This document shows positions 1 through 7,337 of a DNA stretch of 22,172 nt, one piece after another (positions within the stretch are counted from its first letter, which is position 1; each line of letters begins with the position of its first letter). Made by a program: the position numbers and the translations under genes. The notes below the pieces were generated by a model that saw nothing but the letters and a program-made list of their open reading frames with translations, was not told the origin of the DNA and did no database searches. The stretch covers positions 1 to 22,172 of the forward strand of contig JBCCHY010000013.1 in NCBI GenBank assembly GCA_039028495.1, read 5' to 3'. Source of the DNA: JBCCHY01 sp039028495 (GTDB lineage Bacteria > Patescibacteriota > Saccharimonadia > Saccharimonadales > VXPC01).

Positions 1-362
1 AGATACAGCAGCGCAACCAGGAAGAATCTGACCGTGTGCTAGCCGGACTTCAAAAGATAATCTTATTTAATGAAGAAAACCCGACAGTCGCACGAATCGA
101 TGACCCGTCAGTTCTACAGAGTAGTAACCCTGATTTCTATAAGAATGCCGCAGAGGGTGACTACTTAATTCTCTTCCCATCGAGGGCAATTGTCTACAGG
201 GAGAAAGATAATCAAATAGTTAACATTGCACCAATAATCAATACGCAGAACATTAACCAGCAGGAAGCTACTGACACTTCAACGAGCACAGAAGGTACTG
301 ATACGGGTGCCGACGCGACTCAGGATGGCACAACAGGGGCAGGACAAACGGAGACTCCGTAG
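1..362 (+). CDS. C-terminal part of a conserved envelope-associated hypothetical protein (5' end outside window)
   Basis: The frame is open from base 3 to the TAG at 360-362, with no convincing start, so the gene begins upstream of the window. The visible 119 residues contain a compact segment (DRVLAGLQKIILF, then NPTVARIDD, then FYKNAAEGDYLILFPSRAIVYRE, then NIAPI) followed by a tail rich in Thr, Gln, Asp and Gly. The same arrangement occurs in the gene at 1119, whose matching segments read LVREVGRIYELP, TPEVATIED, FFERAENGDKILIYQEAKQAFLYRE and NAGPV. The two are clearly paralogues in one operon with a SIMPL-domain gene between them. I know this segment as a recurrent uncharacterised family of CPR membrane-anchored proteins. 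Its function is unknown. The paralogue suggests the missing N-terminus carries a membrane anchor and that this part lies outside the membrane. Confidence 0.8.
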   Translation, partial: IQQRNQEESDRVLAGLQKIILFNEENPTVARIDDPSVLQSSNPDFYKNAAEGDYLILFPSRAIVYREKDNQIVNIAPIINTQNINQQEATDTSTSTEGTDTGADATQDGTTGAGQTETP

Positions 363-363
363 T

Positions 364-1116
364 ATGGCCTCGAAAAGTAACTCAATCAGCCTAGACCTTA
401 GGCTGCTGCTGCTCGTGTTGATTCTACTGAATGTGTTTACATTATTAATGTGGAGCCCTTGGAGCGAGAACGAAAAGTCTGACAAGCGCCAGATTTCGGT
501 GACAGGATCTTCTGTAATAGATGGCGAGCCTGATGAGTTCAGCTTTAGCCCTAGATACGAAGTGACAGCTGCATCAGAATCAGAAGTAAACGAGCAGGTA
601 GCTGATAAATCGACCGAGATTAATGACGCCCTACTCCAGATAGGGTTAGAACAGAAGCAGATAGAAATTAACGCCAACAATTTTGACTACTATTGGTTCG
701 ACGAGTCCGAAGACCAACATAGAGGTAGCCTATATATACAGATTAGTGCAAAGGATAAGGACCAGGCTGAAAAAGTCCAGCAGTACCTCGTCAGTAGCGA
801 CGCAACTGGACAGCTAACTGCTAGGCCAGATTTCAGTAGAGAAGCCCTGAAAGAGCTGGAGTCACGCGCCCGCACAGCAGCTATTGAGGATGCAAAATCT
901 GCAGCTGAGCGGACAGCAAGTGAGCTAGATACTGACCTTGGAAGAGTAGTTAGTGTTACAGACGCCGATGGCTACAGCGATAGGTTCCGCTACTATGATG
1001 GAGATTTTGCAACCGCTGAAGTGAGGCTAGAAGCATCAGATTCCGCAAGCATACCGGTAACTCCCGGACAGCAGGAGTTCAGCTTTGAAGTAAAAGTAAC
1101 CTTTGAGATTGACTAA
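364..1116 (+). CDS. SIMPL (DUF541) domain protein, membrane-anchored
   Basis: The product is 250 residues from the ATG at 364, two bases after the previous stop. GGAG at about 351-354 is a suitable ribosome binding site; a longer GTG start at 307 would overlap the upstream gene by 56 bases and adds only basic, non-hydrophobic residues. Residues about 10-30 form one hydrophobic segment (LRLLLLVLILLNVFTLL), probably an uncleaved anchor. The rest matches the SIMPL/DUF541 pattern: an ISVTGSS opening strand, a PDEFSFSPRYEV stretch, a repeated alternation of strands and helices, the helix SRARTAAIEDAKSAAERTAS, then LGRVVSVTDADG, and a closing FEVKVTFEID strand. SIMPL proteins are envelope-located and form oligomers in the characterised bacterial cases; a biochemical role is not settled. 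It is the middle gene of a three-gene operon. Confidence 0.85.
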   Translation: MASKSNSISLDLRLLLLVLILLNVFTLLMWSPWSENEKSDKRQISVTGSSVIDGEPDEFSFSPRYEVTAASESEVNEQVADKSTEINDALLQIGLEQKQIEINANNFDYYWFDESEDQHRGSLYIQISAKDKDQAEKVQQYLVSSDATGQLTARPDFSREALKELESRARTAAIEDAKSAAERTASELDTDLGRVVSVTDADGYSDRFRYYDGDFATAEVRLEASDSASIPVTPGQQEFSFEVKVTFEID

Positions 1117-1118
1117 TA

Positions 1119-1844
1119 ATGAATAAAAATCGTGCAAAGAATAGCTCGAGTATTCTACCTAAGCTAAACGCACTACTCATAGTAGGTTTGGCTATATTTG
1201 GAGGATTCTTTTTCTACAAGTATCAACAGGTTAAAGAGGATACACCCAAGACTCAGCAGGAGATAGCTGAAGATCTCGTTCGTGAGGTCGGTAGGATATA
1301 TGAGCTACCAACAGACGAGACCCCCGAAGTTGCGACGATCGAAGACATTAGCAAACTATCTGGCCAAGCGTTTTTCGAACGTGCCGAGAATGGGGATAAG
1401 ATCCTTATTTACCAAGAGGCAAAGCAGGCTTTTCTCTATAGGGAAAGCACAAAAAAGGTCATTAATGCCGGCCCCGTCGCCGTCTCTCAGCAGAGTGAAG
1501 GATTAGAGGCGGCAGGAGACCAAACCGAGACAGCCGAGCCACAGCAGGAGCAGGTAGAATCTACCCAGCAGGCCACAACCGATGCCAAGGTACTGATATC
1601 GGCACCGAGTGACTCGCTTGTTTCGCTTAGCAATCAGCTAGCAGACCTCATAAGTGGTGGGGACGTAGATACTATCACCAATAGTACAGCCGGCAGCAAC
1701 AGAATAGTCGTAGTCAATACAGACTACCTGGCACTAGCCACATCTATCCAGGACGAGTTGGGTGTATCCTACGGGATAGACACAACCCCTTCAGACTCAG
1801 AGTCAGAAGAGCCCGTTGACATAATTATATTCTCAACAGACTAG
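1119..1844 (+). CDS. Membrane-anchored protein with CPR envelope segment and LytR_C-like C-terminal domain
   Basis: The product is 241 residues; the ATG lies two bases after the TAA of the SIMPL gene, so translation is probably coupled. One membrane helix (about residues 15-33, LNALLIVGLAIFGGFFFYKY) follows a short basic N-terminus, leaving a large extracellular part. Residues about 45-110 repeat the segment seen in the partial gene at 1-362. A Gln/Glu/Thr-rich linker follows (about 115-150). The last 85 residues (VLISAPSDSLVSLSNQLADLI to DIIIFSTD) resemble the LytR_C domain, with a beta-alpha start, the RIVVVNTDYLALATSIQDELG core and a closing hydrophobic strand. LytR_C domains accompany cell-wall enzymes in many Gram-positives; the catalytic LCP domain is absent here. 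The LytR_C assignment is by pattern and moderate. The stop TAG overlaps the stop of the convergent gene. Confidence 0.8.
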   Translation: MNKNRAKNSSSILPKLNALLIVGLAIFGGFFFYKYQQVKEDTPKTQQEIAEDLVREVGRIYELPTDETPEVATIEDISKLSGQAFFERAENGDKILIYQEAKQAFLYRESTKKVINAGPVAVSQQSEGLEAAGDQTETAEPQQEQVESTQQATTDAKVLISAPSDSLVSLSNQLADLISGGDVDTITNSTAGSNRIVVVNTDYLALATSIQDELGVSYGIDTTPSDSESEEPVDIIIFSTD

Positions 1845-2719
1845 TCTGAAACACTAGTGTGGATTGCAGCTAGTTGTTCCTGAGCACCTTCAGGGCTACT
1901 TGATATTTCCACCATCTCTCCGAACTCACAGCCATTTGTATAAGACACAGGGACCAGCAGATTACCCGACGCGAGCTCGGCGGTGCCGTAACCAATTGTA
2001 GCTTCAGACGTGTTACCGGCAAGTGCAACTCCTAAGACCGAAGGAACTCCTCGCTCAGATCCCTGGGACACCCAGTTCGCTATAGCCTGCTTAAAGCGCT
2101 CGTTGTGGTCATCTCGCACATCTTTTGTAATCACGGCATGATCTTCATCGCCGACAATACTATTAGCGGAGCTGCTATTCGGTAGCGATAGGAATATGTC
2201 ACAGACACGGGTAAGCGCTTCGGGGAGTGCATGGGGGACAAAACCCTTTCTCTCATTCAGCGCGATTGTCCCGACGCCCCTACTGATGACTAGTCCTAGC
2301 TGCGCCTGCTCTCTATCATCAAGTAGGTTGATAACATTTCTAATTCCCATAACGGGATAGAACACATCAACTAGTTTCTTGTGCGGCATACCGAGGATTA
2401 CCAGACGACCATCGGCGTCCTGCAGCATTTCGTTCAGTCTGGCCCGATCGCTCATAGCAGCATTCATAACTAGTCCTGCTGACGAGTCAATCATCATTAA
2501 TGCTTCGCTAGGCTCCATAGGCCCCATTCCTACCACAAGCTCTATAGCTCTATCTCCATAGGCGAGATGTGGAACATTCAGATCATGCGAGTCTAGCTCT
2601 GTTCTGTAGCCTGTTGTCGCTAGGACATCTCCCGGGATACTGCCGATATGTGGCTCGTTCAGTGGCTGAAATGCGTTCATTACAGCTTCAGAAAGAGGGT
2701 GATGGTTGGACATTTTCAT
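1841..2719 (-). CDS. Hypothetical cytoplasmic protein
   Basis: The product is 292 residues from ATG at 2719; a TTG at 2728 and an ATG at 2713 are alternative starts, and no strong Shine-Dalgarno site decides between them. TATATT ends seven bases before the ATG at 2719, which is close to the leaderless spacing seen elsewhere in this window. There is no signal peptide or clear membrane helix. The sequence is mixed alpha/beta, with stretches such as DGRLVILGMPHKKLVDVFYPVMG and GTAELASGNLLVPVSYTNG. The short HKKLVD element has an H-x4-D spacing like that of acyltransferases, but no FPEGT-like block supports it, so I do not assign a function. The gene converges on the upstream operon and the two TAG stops share the four bases CTAG at 1841-1844. 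It may be divergently expressed with the gene at 2832. Confidence 0.75.
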   Translation of the reverse strand: MKMSNHHPLSEAVMNAFQPLNEPHIGSIPGDVLATTGYRTELDSHDLNVPHLAYGDRAIELVVGMGPMEPSEALMMIDSSAGLVMNAAMSDRARLNEMLQDADGRLVILGMPHKKLVDVFYPVMGIRNVINLLDDREQAQLGLVISRGVGTIALNERKGFVPHALPEALTRVCDIFLSLPNSSSANSIVGDEDHAVITKDVRDDHNERFKQAIANWVSQGSERGVPSVLGVALAGNTSEATIGYGTAELASGNLLVPVSYTNGCEFGEMVEISSSPEGAQEQLAAIHTSVSD

Positions 2720-2831
2720 ACAATACAATATAAAGTGAGATAAATCTATAAAATAATTCTAGAATCACCATATATAGTGTGTTAATATAAACATAAGACT
2801 CTATATGTAAAACAAAAAGAGGGTCACAACA

Positions 2832-4094
2832 ATGCCTACGTGTTACAACAGCCCTTTGTCAGGGTTAGTTTTTGAACGCCCCATGATCACAAATGATCCA
2901 CTAGCTCCTCTTTGGAACATAAGAGAAGGAGCGGACAACAATCGTGTGCTAGCGGAGCTCCATACAGATTTAGCTGAGCGTGGTGGGGGGTTTGTCTCAA
3001 CGACATATTTTGAGATTTTAGACAATGATCTTATCAGTGATACTGGTTTATCGATGAGATCGATTCTGCAGTCGGGGGTGAATGCAGCCAGCAGAGATAT
3101 TGCAACATTAGGCACAGACTATGCCCATAGACGAGAAGTGGCAAGGATGGCGGAAGTGGAAGGATTACTTAGCTGGATCCAAGCCGGTGGTGAGGGAGTA
3201 TTCATGCTGTGCTCTCTATGTCCTGGTAAGCAAGAGCTTGACGGGGCTTCTGCACGTAAAATGAATTTTAAGCAAGACCGGATGATGTCTAGTAACGTCA
3301 TCTACAGCATTGATGACGGTCGCTTACGAGCAGAGTATTTCTCTCTCGATAATCATGATCTTGCTGCTCACAAAAGCCTTTTAGCTAGGCTAGGTTTAGG
3401 CACAGATTGCGTGGCGACTCTCGATGTCCTTAAAGAACACTACATTTTACCCACTCATGTTGATGTTAAAGCGGTGATACAAGACGTTTTCGGAACACAG
3501 CCGAATCAATTTTCTACAGTGCATAAGGCGGCACTTAGCCAGGTAGAGTCCATAAATAGGAGATTCTTTACCCATTTAGACGAGAGTCTTAAGAAGGGCG
3601 TAACTAGCTCGCAGCTAGGATCTCTCTGCCTTCAGCTAGAATTAGATCTATCCGAGGGCTCTGTTCTCACACTAAGACATGCGCGGCAGATTGCAGATGT
3701 GTTACGAACTCAGCGATTACCACACTTTATATATGAGGCTAAAGGGGTGGACGGTAAGGTGGATATATCGTATGAATCGGCCCTTTCTGCGAGTAGCGGG
3801 TATGTTCATTCGGGTAGTTGTCCTGCTGCTGCCGTGGACGGTGTAAACGGCTACTCGCTTGCTGGGCTAAAAGGCCAAAGTATAGCCGAGCAAGCTAGAC
3901 AGCTCGAGGCTCGTTACGCAGGACACGGGAACTGTCATGCATGCGGTAGCACTACCGACCTATATGGCTGCGGTGTATTTTGTTATAGCTGCAATAAGGT
4001 GTGGTGTCAGGAATATGCCGTAAGCGGTAGACAATTAGAGATTGAAGAGGTCAAGCGTAGGTCGTCAAGCGAGACTTACCTCATCTTCCGATAG
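2832..4094 (+). CDS. Hypothetical protein with cysteine-rich, zinc-ribbon-like C-terminus
   Basis: The product is 420 residues. The ATG at 2832 is preceded by AGAGGG at about 2817-2822, a fair ribosome binding site, after an AT-rich divergent spacer. The body has no recognisable enzyme motif and no membrane helix. A CSLCPG knuckle occurs near residue 127. The C-terminus has a dense cysteine/histidine cluster (GHGNCHACG, CGVFCYSC, VWCQEY), which looks like a zinc-binding ribbon made of two CxxC-type knuckles. Spacing of paired cysteines suggests a structural zinc site, possibly for nucleic acid or protein contact, but this is inference. The 3' end overlaps the convergent antiporter gene by 14 bases. 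I recognise no characterised homologue. Confidence 0.8.
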   Translation: MPTCYNSPLSGLVFERPMITNDPLAPLWNIREGADNNRVLAELHTDLAERGGGFVSTTYFEILDNDLISDTGLSMRSILQSGVNAASRDIATLGTDYAHRREVARMAEVEGLLSWIQAGGEGVFMLCSLCPGKQELDGASARKMNFKQDRMMSSNVIYSIDDGRLRAEYFSLDNHDLAAHKSLLARLGLGTDCVATLDVLKEHYILPTHVDVKAVIQDVFGTQPNQFSTVHKAALSQVESINRRFFTHLDESLKKGVTSSQLGSLCLQLELDLSEGSVLTLRHARQIADVLRTQRLPHFIYEAKGVDGKVDISYESALSASSGYVHSGSCPAAAVDGVNGYSLAGLKGQSIAEQARQLEARYAGHGNCHACGSTTDLYGCGVFCYSCNKVWCQEYAVSGRQLEIEEVKRRSSSETYLIFR

Positions 4095-5805
4095 CGGCCT
4101 TACCTAGACGTCTCTTTGTTTTGGATTTTTTGGGCTCTCCTGCGTTAGTTATCTTGCGCATATGGCGAGCCTTGAAGCTGTCAAATGCGCTACGCTCTAG
4201 CCCTGATTTTTTTATGAAACTGACGATTTTTTCATTACCTATATAGTGCGGCATCATGACATAGGATGCACCGCTGGCGTATAGTTCCGCTGCTTGCGCT
4301 TCCGACTCGGCAGAGCATATCAGAACTGCTTTAGGATTTGATTTGTGCAGGTACTCGGCGAGGAATTTATTGGCCTGATAATCGCTCATCACAGAAACAA
4401 TCATTCTTGCTTTATCTATGTGAATCTCTTCAAGCAGCTCTAGATCAGTGACGTCGCCGTAGACATTGGGAACGTGGTCATGATCTAGCTTATCTATAAC
4501 GGCAGGGTCGTAGTCGAGTACGAGATATTTCTTCTTGAGCTCACGAAATACTTTGACGAACTGCTCACCGCCGCGTTTATAGCCGATGAGCAAGAGTTGA
4601 GCACTTTTTGTAGATTCATTTTCTTTGCGGGTGCTACTTCGTTCGAATATGGATAAGTAGGGTGACAACAAGCCAAATAGCTTATCCGAATATATGATCA
4701 TGTACGAGCTAACGGCGATCGTGATGATTCCGACAGCTGTCACCAGACTGACGACCTCTTCGCTAACCTGGCCGTTGTTTCTGCCGAGCAGGATAAACAC
4801 TAGAGAGAATTCGCTAATTTGTGCAACAGCTAGGCCGGCCTTGAAACTCGTCTTTCTGGTAAAGCGTAGTAAGCCCATGATTGTCATTACGATGATTGGG
4901 TTACCGATTAGTACGAACCCAGAGAGTAGCAGTGCTTCTGGCAGCATCTCGGCAAGCCCGTCTATCTTGATATGTGTTCCTAGGCTGACAAAGAAAAGTA
5001 CTATGAAAAAGTCCCTAAGCGGCCTCAAACGTGACCCAACCTCAGTTGCAAACGGCTGGGTTGCTAGAGCAATACCCGCAGCCAAAGCACCGACTTCGAG
5101 AGAGAACCCCGTTTCTTTGAAAATACTAGCGATGCCAAATCCCCACGCAATGGCAAAGATAAACAAGAGTTCTTGTGAGCCGGATATGAGCGACCTAAAC
5201 AAGGGCAGTATGTAGGCGATAATCAAGAACAGGCCGAGACAGAGTAGAGCGCCAGTTACGAGCAGCTCTCCAAGATCGCTGGCAGACAGGCTACCGTTTG
5301 CACTAGCGCTAGCTGCTATTAGTGCGACCGTAGCTAAGATGTCTTGAACCAGCAGGAATCCAATCGATATTTTGCCGTACAAGCGGTGCTGCTCTTTTTT
5401 ATCAGACAGTAGCTTGAGGATGATTATAGTGCTCGAAAAGGCGAGTGCGACAGCTATAAACACTGCTTCAGTCATGCCGTAGCCAAGCAATCTGGCAATA
5501 CCCCACCCAGCTGCACTCGTGAACGCAACTTGGCCGACACCGGTAAAGACAGCTACCGCCCCAACCTCCTTGATAACCTTTGGGTTGAGCCCTAGCCCAA
5601 TTACAAATAATAGTAGAGCAATCCCAAAGCTAGCCAGTGAATCTAGCGTTTCGGTAGAGTCTATCACTCCGAGTACAATTGGACCGACTATGACCCCGGT
5701 TATAATATAGCCGATAATCAATGGTTGCTTGAGGGCCCTCATGACTATAGAAACTGCGGCAGCGAGTACCACAATCAAACTCAGCTCTAAGAAAAAATCC
5801 TGCAT
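4081..5805 (-). CDS. Kef-type cation/H+ antiporter with RCK (TrkA-N) domain, CPA2 family
   Basis: The product is 574 residues from ATG at 5805; an in-frame TTG at 5835 would add ten residues but lies upstream of the likely transcription start. Roughly the first 390 residues form a 12-13-helix Na+/H+ exchanger fold. Typical CPA2 elements are visible: QPLIIGYIITGVIVGP after helix 1, FVIGLGLNPKVIKEVG, the stretch ALAFSSTIIILKLLSDK, and FFIVLFFVSLGTHI. Residues about 405-525 are a Rossmann-type RCK_N domain (AQLLLIGYKRGGEQFV, then YLVLDYDPAVID, then VYGDVTDLELLEE); the usual glycine-rich loop is slightly degenerate. A basic tail follows. Family members exchange K+ or Na+ for H+ across the membrane, gated by nucleotide or ligand on the RCK domain. 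Whether it is a KefB/C-type potassium efflux or a YbaL-like protein cannot be decided. No KefF/G partner is adjacent. Confidence 0.92.
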   Translation of the reverse strand: MQDFFLELSLIVVLAAAVSIVMRALKQPLIIGYIITGVIVGPIVLGVIDSTETLDSLASFGIALLLFVIGLGLNPKVIKEVGAVAVFTGVGQVAFTSAAGWGIARLLGYGMTEAVFIAVALAFSSTIIILKLLSDKKEQHRLYGKISIGFLLVQDILATVALIAASASANGSLSASDLGELLVTGALLCLGLFLIIAYILPLFRSLISGSQELLFIFAIAWGFGIASIFKETGFSLEVGALAAGIALATQPFATEVGSRLRPLRDFFIVLFFVSLGTHIKIDGLAEMLPEALLLSGFVLIGNPIIVMTIMGLLRFTRKTSFKAGLAVAQISEFSLVFILLGRNNGQVSEEVVSLVTAVGIITIAVSSYMIIYSDKLFGLLSPYLSIFERSSTRKENESTKSAQLLLIGYKRGGEQFVKVFRELKKKYLVLDYDPAVIDKLDHDHVPNVYGDVTDLELLEEIHIDKARMIVSVMSDYQANKFLAEYLHKSNPKAVLICSAESEAQAAELYASGASYVMMPHYIGNEKIVSFIKKSGLERSAFDSFKARHMRKITNAGEPKKSKTKRRLGKAAIGR

Positions 5806-5819
5806 AATAGTTATGCTTA

Positions 5820-5849
5820 AGTATAGCAATCCCAAAATAAAACCAACAA
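5820..5849 (-). promoter_or_regulatory. Promoter of the Kef-type antiporter gene
   Basis: On the minus strand TTGTTG (5849-5844), an 18-base spacer and TATACT (5825-5820) precede the ATG at 5805. The -10 is preceded by TGC, an extended -10 signature. The expected start leaves a leader of only about eight bases and no Shine-Dalgarno site. Confidence 0.5.
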
Positions 5850-5951
5850 TTCTTTTGAGTTCAGTCTGGACGAGTCAGAGCTGCTATCTACTCGAAGTAG
5901 ATGTCGTAGCGTAGTCGAGTGCGCGCCTGTTGTTTGCTATCATAGTTTCTT

Positions 5952-6224
5952 ATGAGAAGTAGCAAGAAAACCGACAACATCATCATCGAGGCAATCGGCT
6001 GGCTGGGCGTAGTGATGATAATTGGAGCGTACGCGCTAAGTATATTTGAGCTTATTGCGATAAGTGATAGATCATACATTGGCATGAACATAGCTGGCTC
6101 GCTGGGCTTAATCGCAAGCTCACTGCACAAAAAAGACATGCAGCCAGTTGCACTCAACATTGTATGGCTAATAATCGCATTGGTAGCGATCATGAGATCG
6201 TACGATATAACACTTGTGTTTTAA
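5952..6224 (+). CDS. CBU_0592-like small membrane protein
   Basis: The product is 90 residues. It has three hydrophobic segments at about 12-32 (IIIEAIGWLGVVMIIGAYAL), 42-58 (YIGMNIAGSLGLIASSL) and 64-82 (VALNIVWLIIALVAIM). The spacing of the GW, AY, N-x-x-GS-x-G and LNIVW elements matches the CBU_0592-like family of short three-helix membrane proteins, which is widespread and has no established function. The ATG has no strong Shine-Dalgarno site; TATCAT at 5938-5943 lies eight bases before it and could be a -10 box for a very short leader. The gene is divergent from the antiporter at 5805 across about 146 bases. Confidence 0.8.
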   Translation: MRSSKKTDNIIIEAIGWLGVVMIIGAYALSIFELIAISDRSYIGMNIAGSLGLIASSLHKKDMQPVALNIVWLIIALVAIMRSYDITLVF

Positions 6225-6323
6225 TTATCGTTTTGATAATGTTTATCCCAGTCTCTAACTAGCAGATCTGTACTGTAGGTCTGTAAAACAAAAATCAAAA
6301 ATGAGGCGGTAGGAGTTATTACG

Positions 6324-6515
6324 ATGTTATCGCTAACATCAGACGAGTCTTCAAGTTTGCTTGTGGGCTACACCAAGGAGCCGAGGGCAACTCGCAAAAA
6401 ACGCAGCATGCCGCCTGGTTCGCGTCGGGTTCATGTACACAAGTACCCAGGTCACAACAAAAAGGTAGAGGTCAGGGTCTTGCGATTATCTTGGCAAGAA
6501 TACTTGGCAGAGTAG
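6324..6515 (+). CDS. Small basic hypothetical protein
   Basis: The product is 63 residues. The reason to believe it is a gene is the well placed ribosome binding site: AGGAG followed by eight bases and ATG, in an otherwise non-coding stretch. The protein is strongly basic in its second half (RKKRSMPPGSRRVHVHKYPG, then NKKVEVRVLRLSW), with no membrane helix or cysteine. The composition would suit contact with nucleic acid or ribosome, but no family is recognised. Immediately after its stop, 6518-6532 forms a perfect six-base inverted repeat, TACTTG and CAAGTA around three Gs, without a T tract. It converges on the DsbA-like gene 30 bases downstream. Confidence 0.55.
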   Translation: MLSLTSDESSSLLVGYTKEPRATRKKRSMPPGSRRVHVHKYPGHNKKVEVRVLRLSWQEYLAE

Positions 6516-6544
6516 ATTACTTGGGGCAAGTATCGGGGGCGGGT

Positions 6545-7252
6545 TTACGATTCAGTATCAGTGTTAGCTGACTCGGCGCTCTCATCCGTTTGCTCAGTGG
6601 ATGTTTCACCGAGCGCTTCATCTAGTACAGCTCGGAATTCGTCTAGACTATCGAGCTCGTTGTTGAGCACGCGCACATTGTTTAAGAAGAATGACGGGGT
6701 ACCTTCTGCACCCAGCTCCGTCATCTTCTCACGGTCTGCGTTGATGATGTCATTAACTTCACTGCTGATGAAATCTGTCCTGTATTGATCCATGTCAATG
6801 CCGAGTGCTTCAACGAAACCGTCGATTACGGGTCGTGGATCTTCGGTTGTTGATGATATCCATAGATTTCTGCTCTCAAACAGTGTGTCGTGCAAGCTCC
6901 AGAACCCATCTGCGCTCTGTTTACTGACTGCCTCAGCAGCACGGTGTGCAGCTAGTGCGTTTGGATGAATGCCCGTGATTGGGTAGTGCTTTACTTCGAA
7001 TACTACACGATCTTTATACTCTTCTTTAATCTGATCAACTATGGGATGAAATTGAGCACATGCCGGGCACTCGAAATCAATAGCTTCTGTCAGTACGACG
7101 TTTTTCTCACTCACACCTTGGGAGTGCTGACTACCGCTTACTTGGCTGTTGCTCGTACCGTCACTCGACGAATCATTGCCTCCCGATAGAGCCCCGAGCC
7201 CTATGAGTGCTCCGAGTATTACGACAGTTACAGCAATTAGCTTAATATTCAT
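6545..7252 (-). CDS. DsbA-like thiol:disulfide oxidoreductase, membrane-anchored
   Basis: The product is 235 residues. The ATG at 7252 has a good ribosome binding site (GGAGG, five to six bases upstream). Residues 3-22 form a hydrophobic anchor or signal, followed by a Ser/Gly/Gln-rich linker to about 50. The thioredoxin fold then carries the active site C62-P-A-C65 (IDFECPACAQFHP), an inserted helical domain at about 95-165, and the conserved cis-proline in EGTPSFFLN (Pro186). A Glu/Ser/Thr-rich tail ends the protein. Family members introduce or exchange disulfides in exported proteins. The CPAC site and membrane tether put this in the DsbA/BdbD-like group that acts outside the membrane. No VKOR or DsbB partner is visible, so its reoxidation route is not known from here. 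Confidence 0.9.
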   Translation of the reverse strand: MNIKLIAVTVVILGALIGLGALSGGNDSSSDGTSNSQVSGSQHSQGVSEKNVVLTEAIDFECPACAQFHPIVDQIKEEYKDRVVFEVKHYPITGIHPNALAAHRAAEAVSKQSADGFWSLHDTLFESRNLWISSTTEDPRPVIDGFVEALGIDMDQYRTDFISSEVNDIINADREKMTELGAEGTPSFFLNNVRVLNNELDSLDEFRAVLDEALGETSTEQTDESAESANTDTES

Positions 7253-7275
7253 TATTCCTCCAAAAAACTACTTAG

Positions 7276-7284
7276 AGTATATCA
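7276..7284 (-). promoter_or_regulatory. Extended -10 promoter element of the DsbA-like gene
   Basis: On the minus strand TGA-TATACT ends 23 bases before the ATG at 7252. The expected leader is about 17 bases and holds the GGAGG ribosome binding site. No convincing -35 box is seen. Confidence 0.45.
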
Positions 7285-7325
7285 TTTTCGGAACCCTATA
7301 CACATCACACTAAGCTAGATTGAGG

Positions 7326-7337
7326 TAGAATAGACAC
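7326..7337 (+). promoter_or_regulatory. Leaderless-type -10 element before the DUF21/CBS gene
   Basis: TAGAAT (7326-7331), five of six matches to TATAAT, ends exactly six bases before the ATG at 7338. The expected transcription start coincides with the A of the start codon. GAGGT at 7322-7326 could alternatively act as a weak ribosome binding site for a longer transcript. Confidence 0.45.

Noticed and set aside
279..680. 133-codon minus-strand open frame
   Set aside because: Ser/Arg-rich translation antisense to the SIMPL-domain gene, which has clear family features.
4694..5215. 173-codon plus-strand open frame
   Set aside because: Antisense to the Kef-type antiporter membrane domain, with low-complexity sequence and no start signal.
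5888..6193. 101-codon minus-strand open frame
   Set aside because: Antisense to the CBU_0592-like gene, whose three-helix pattern is a clear family match.
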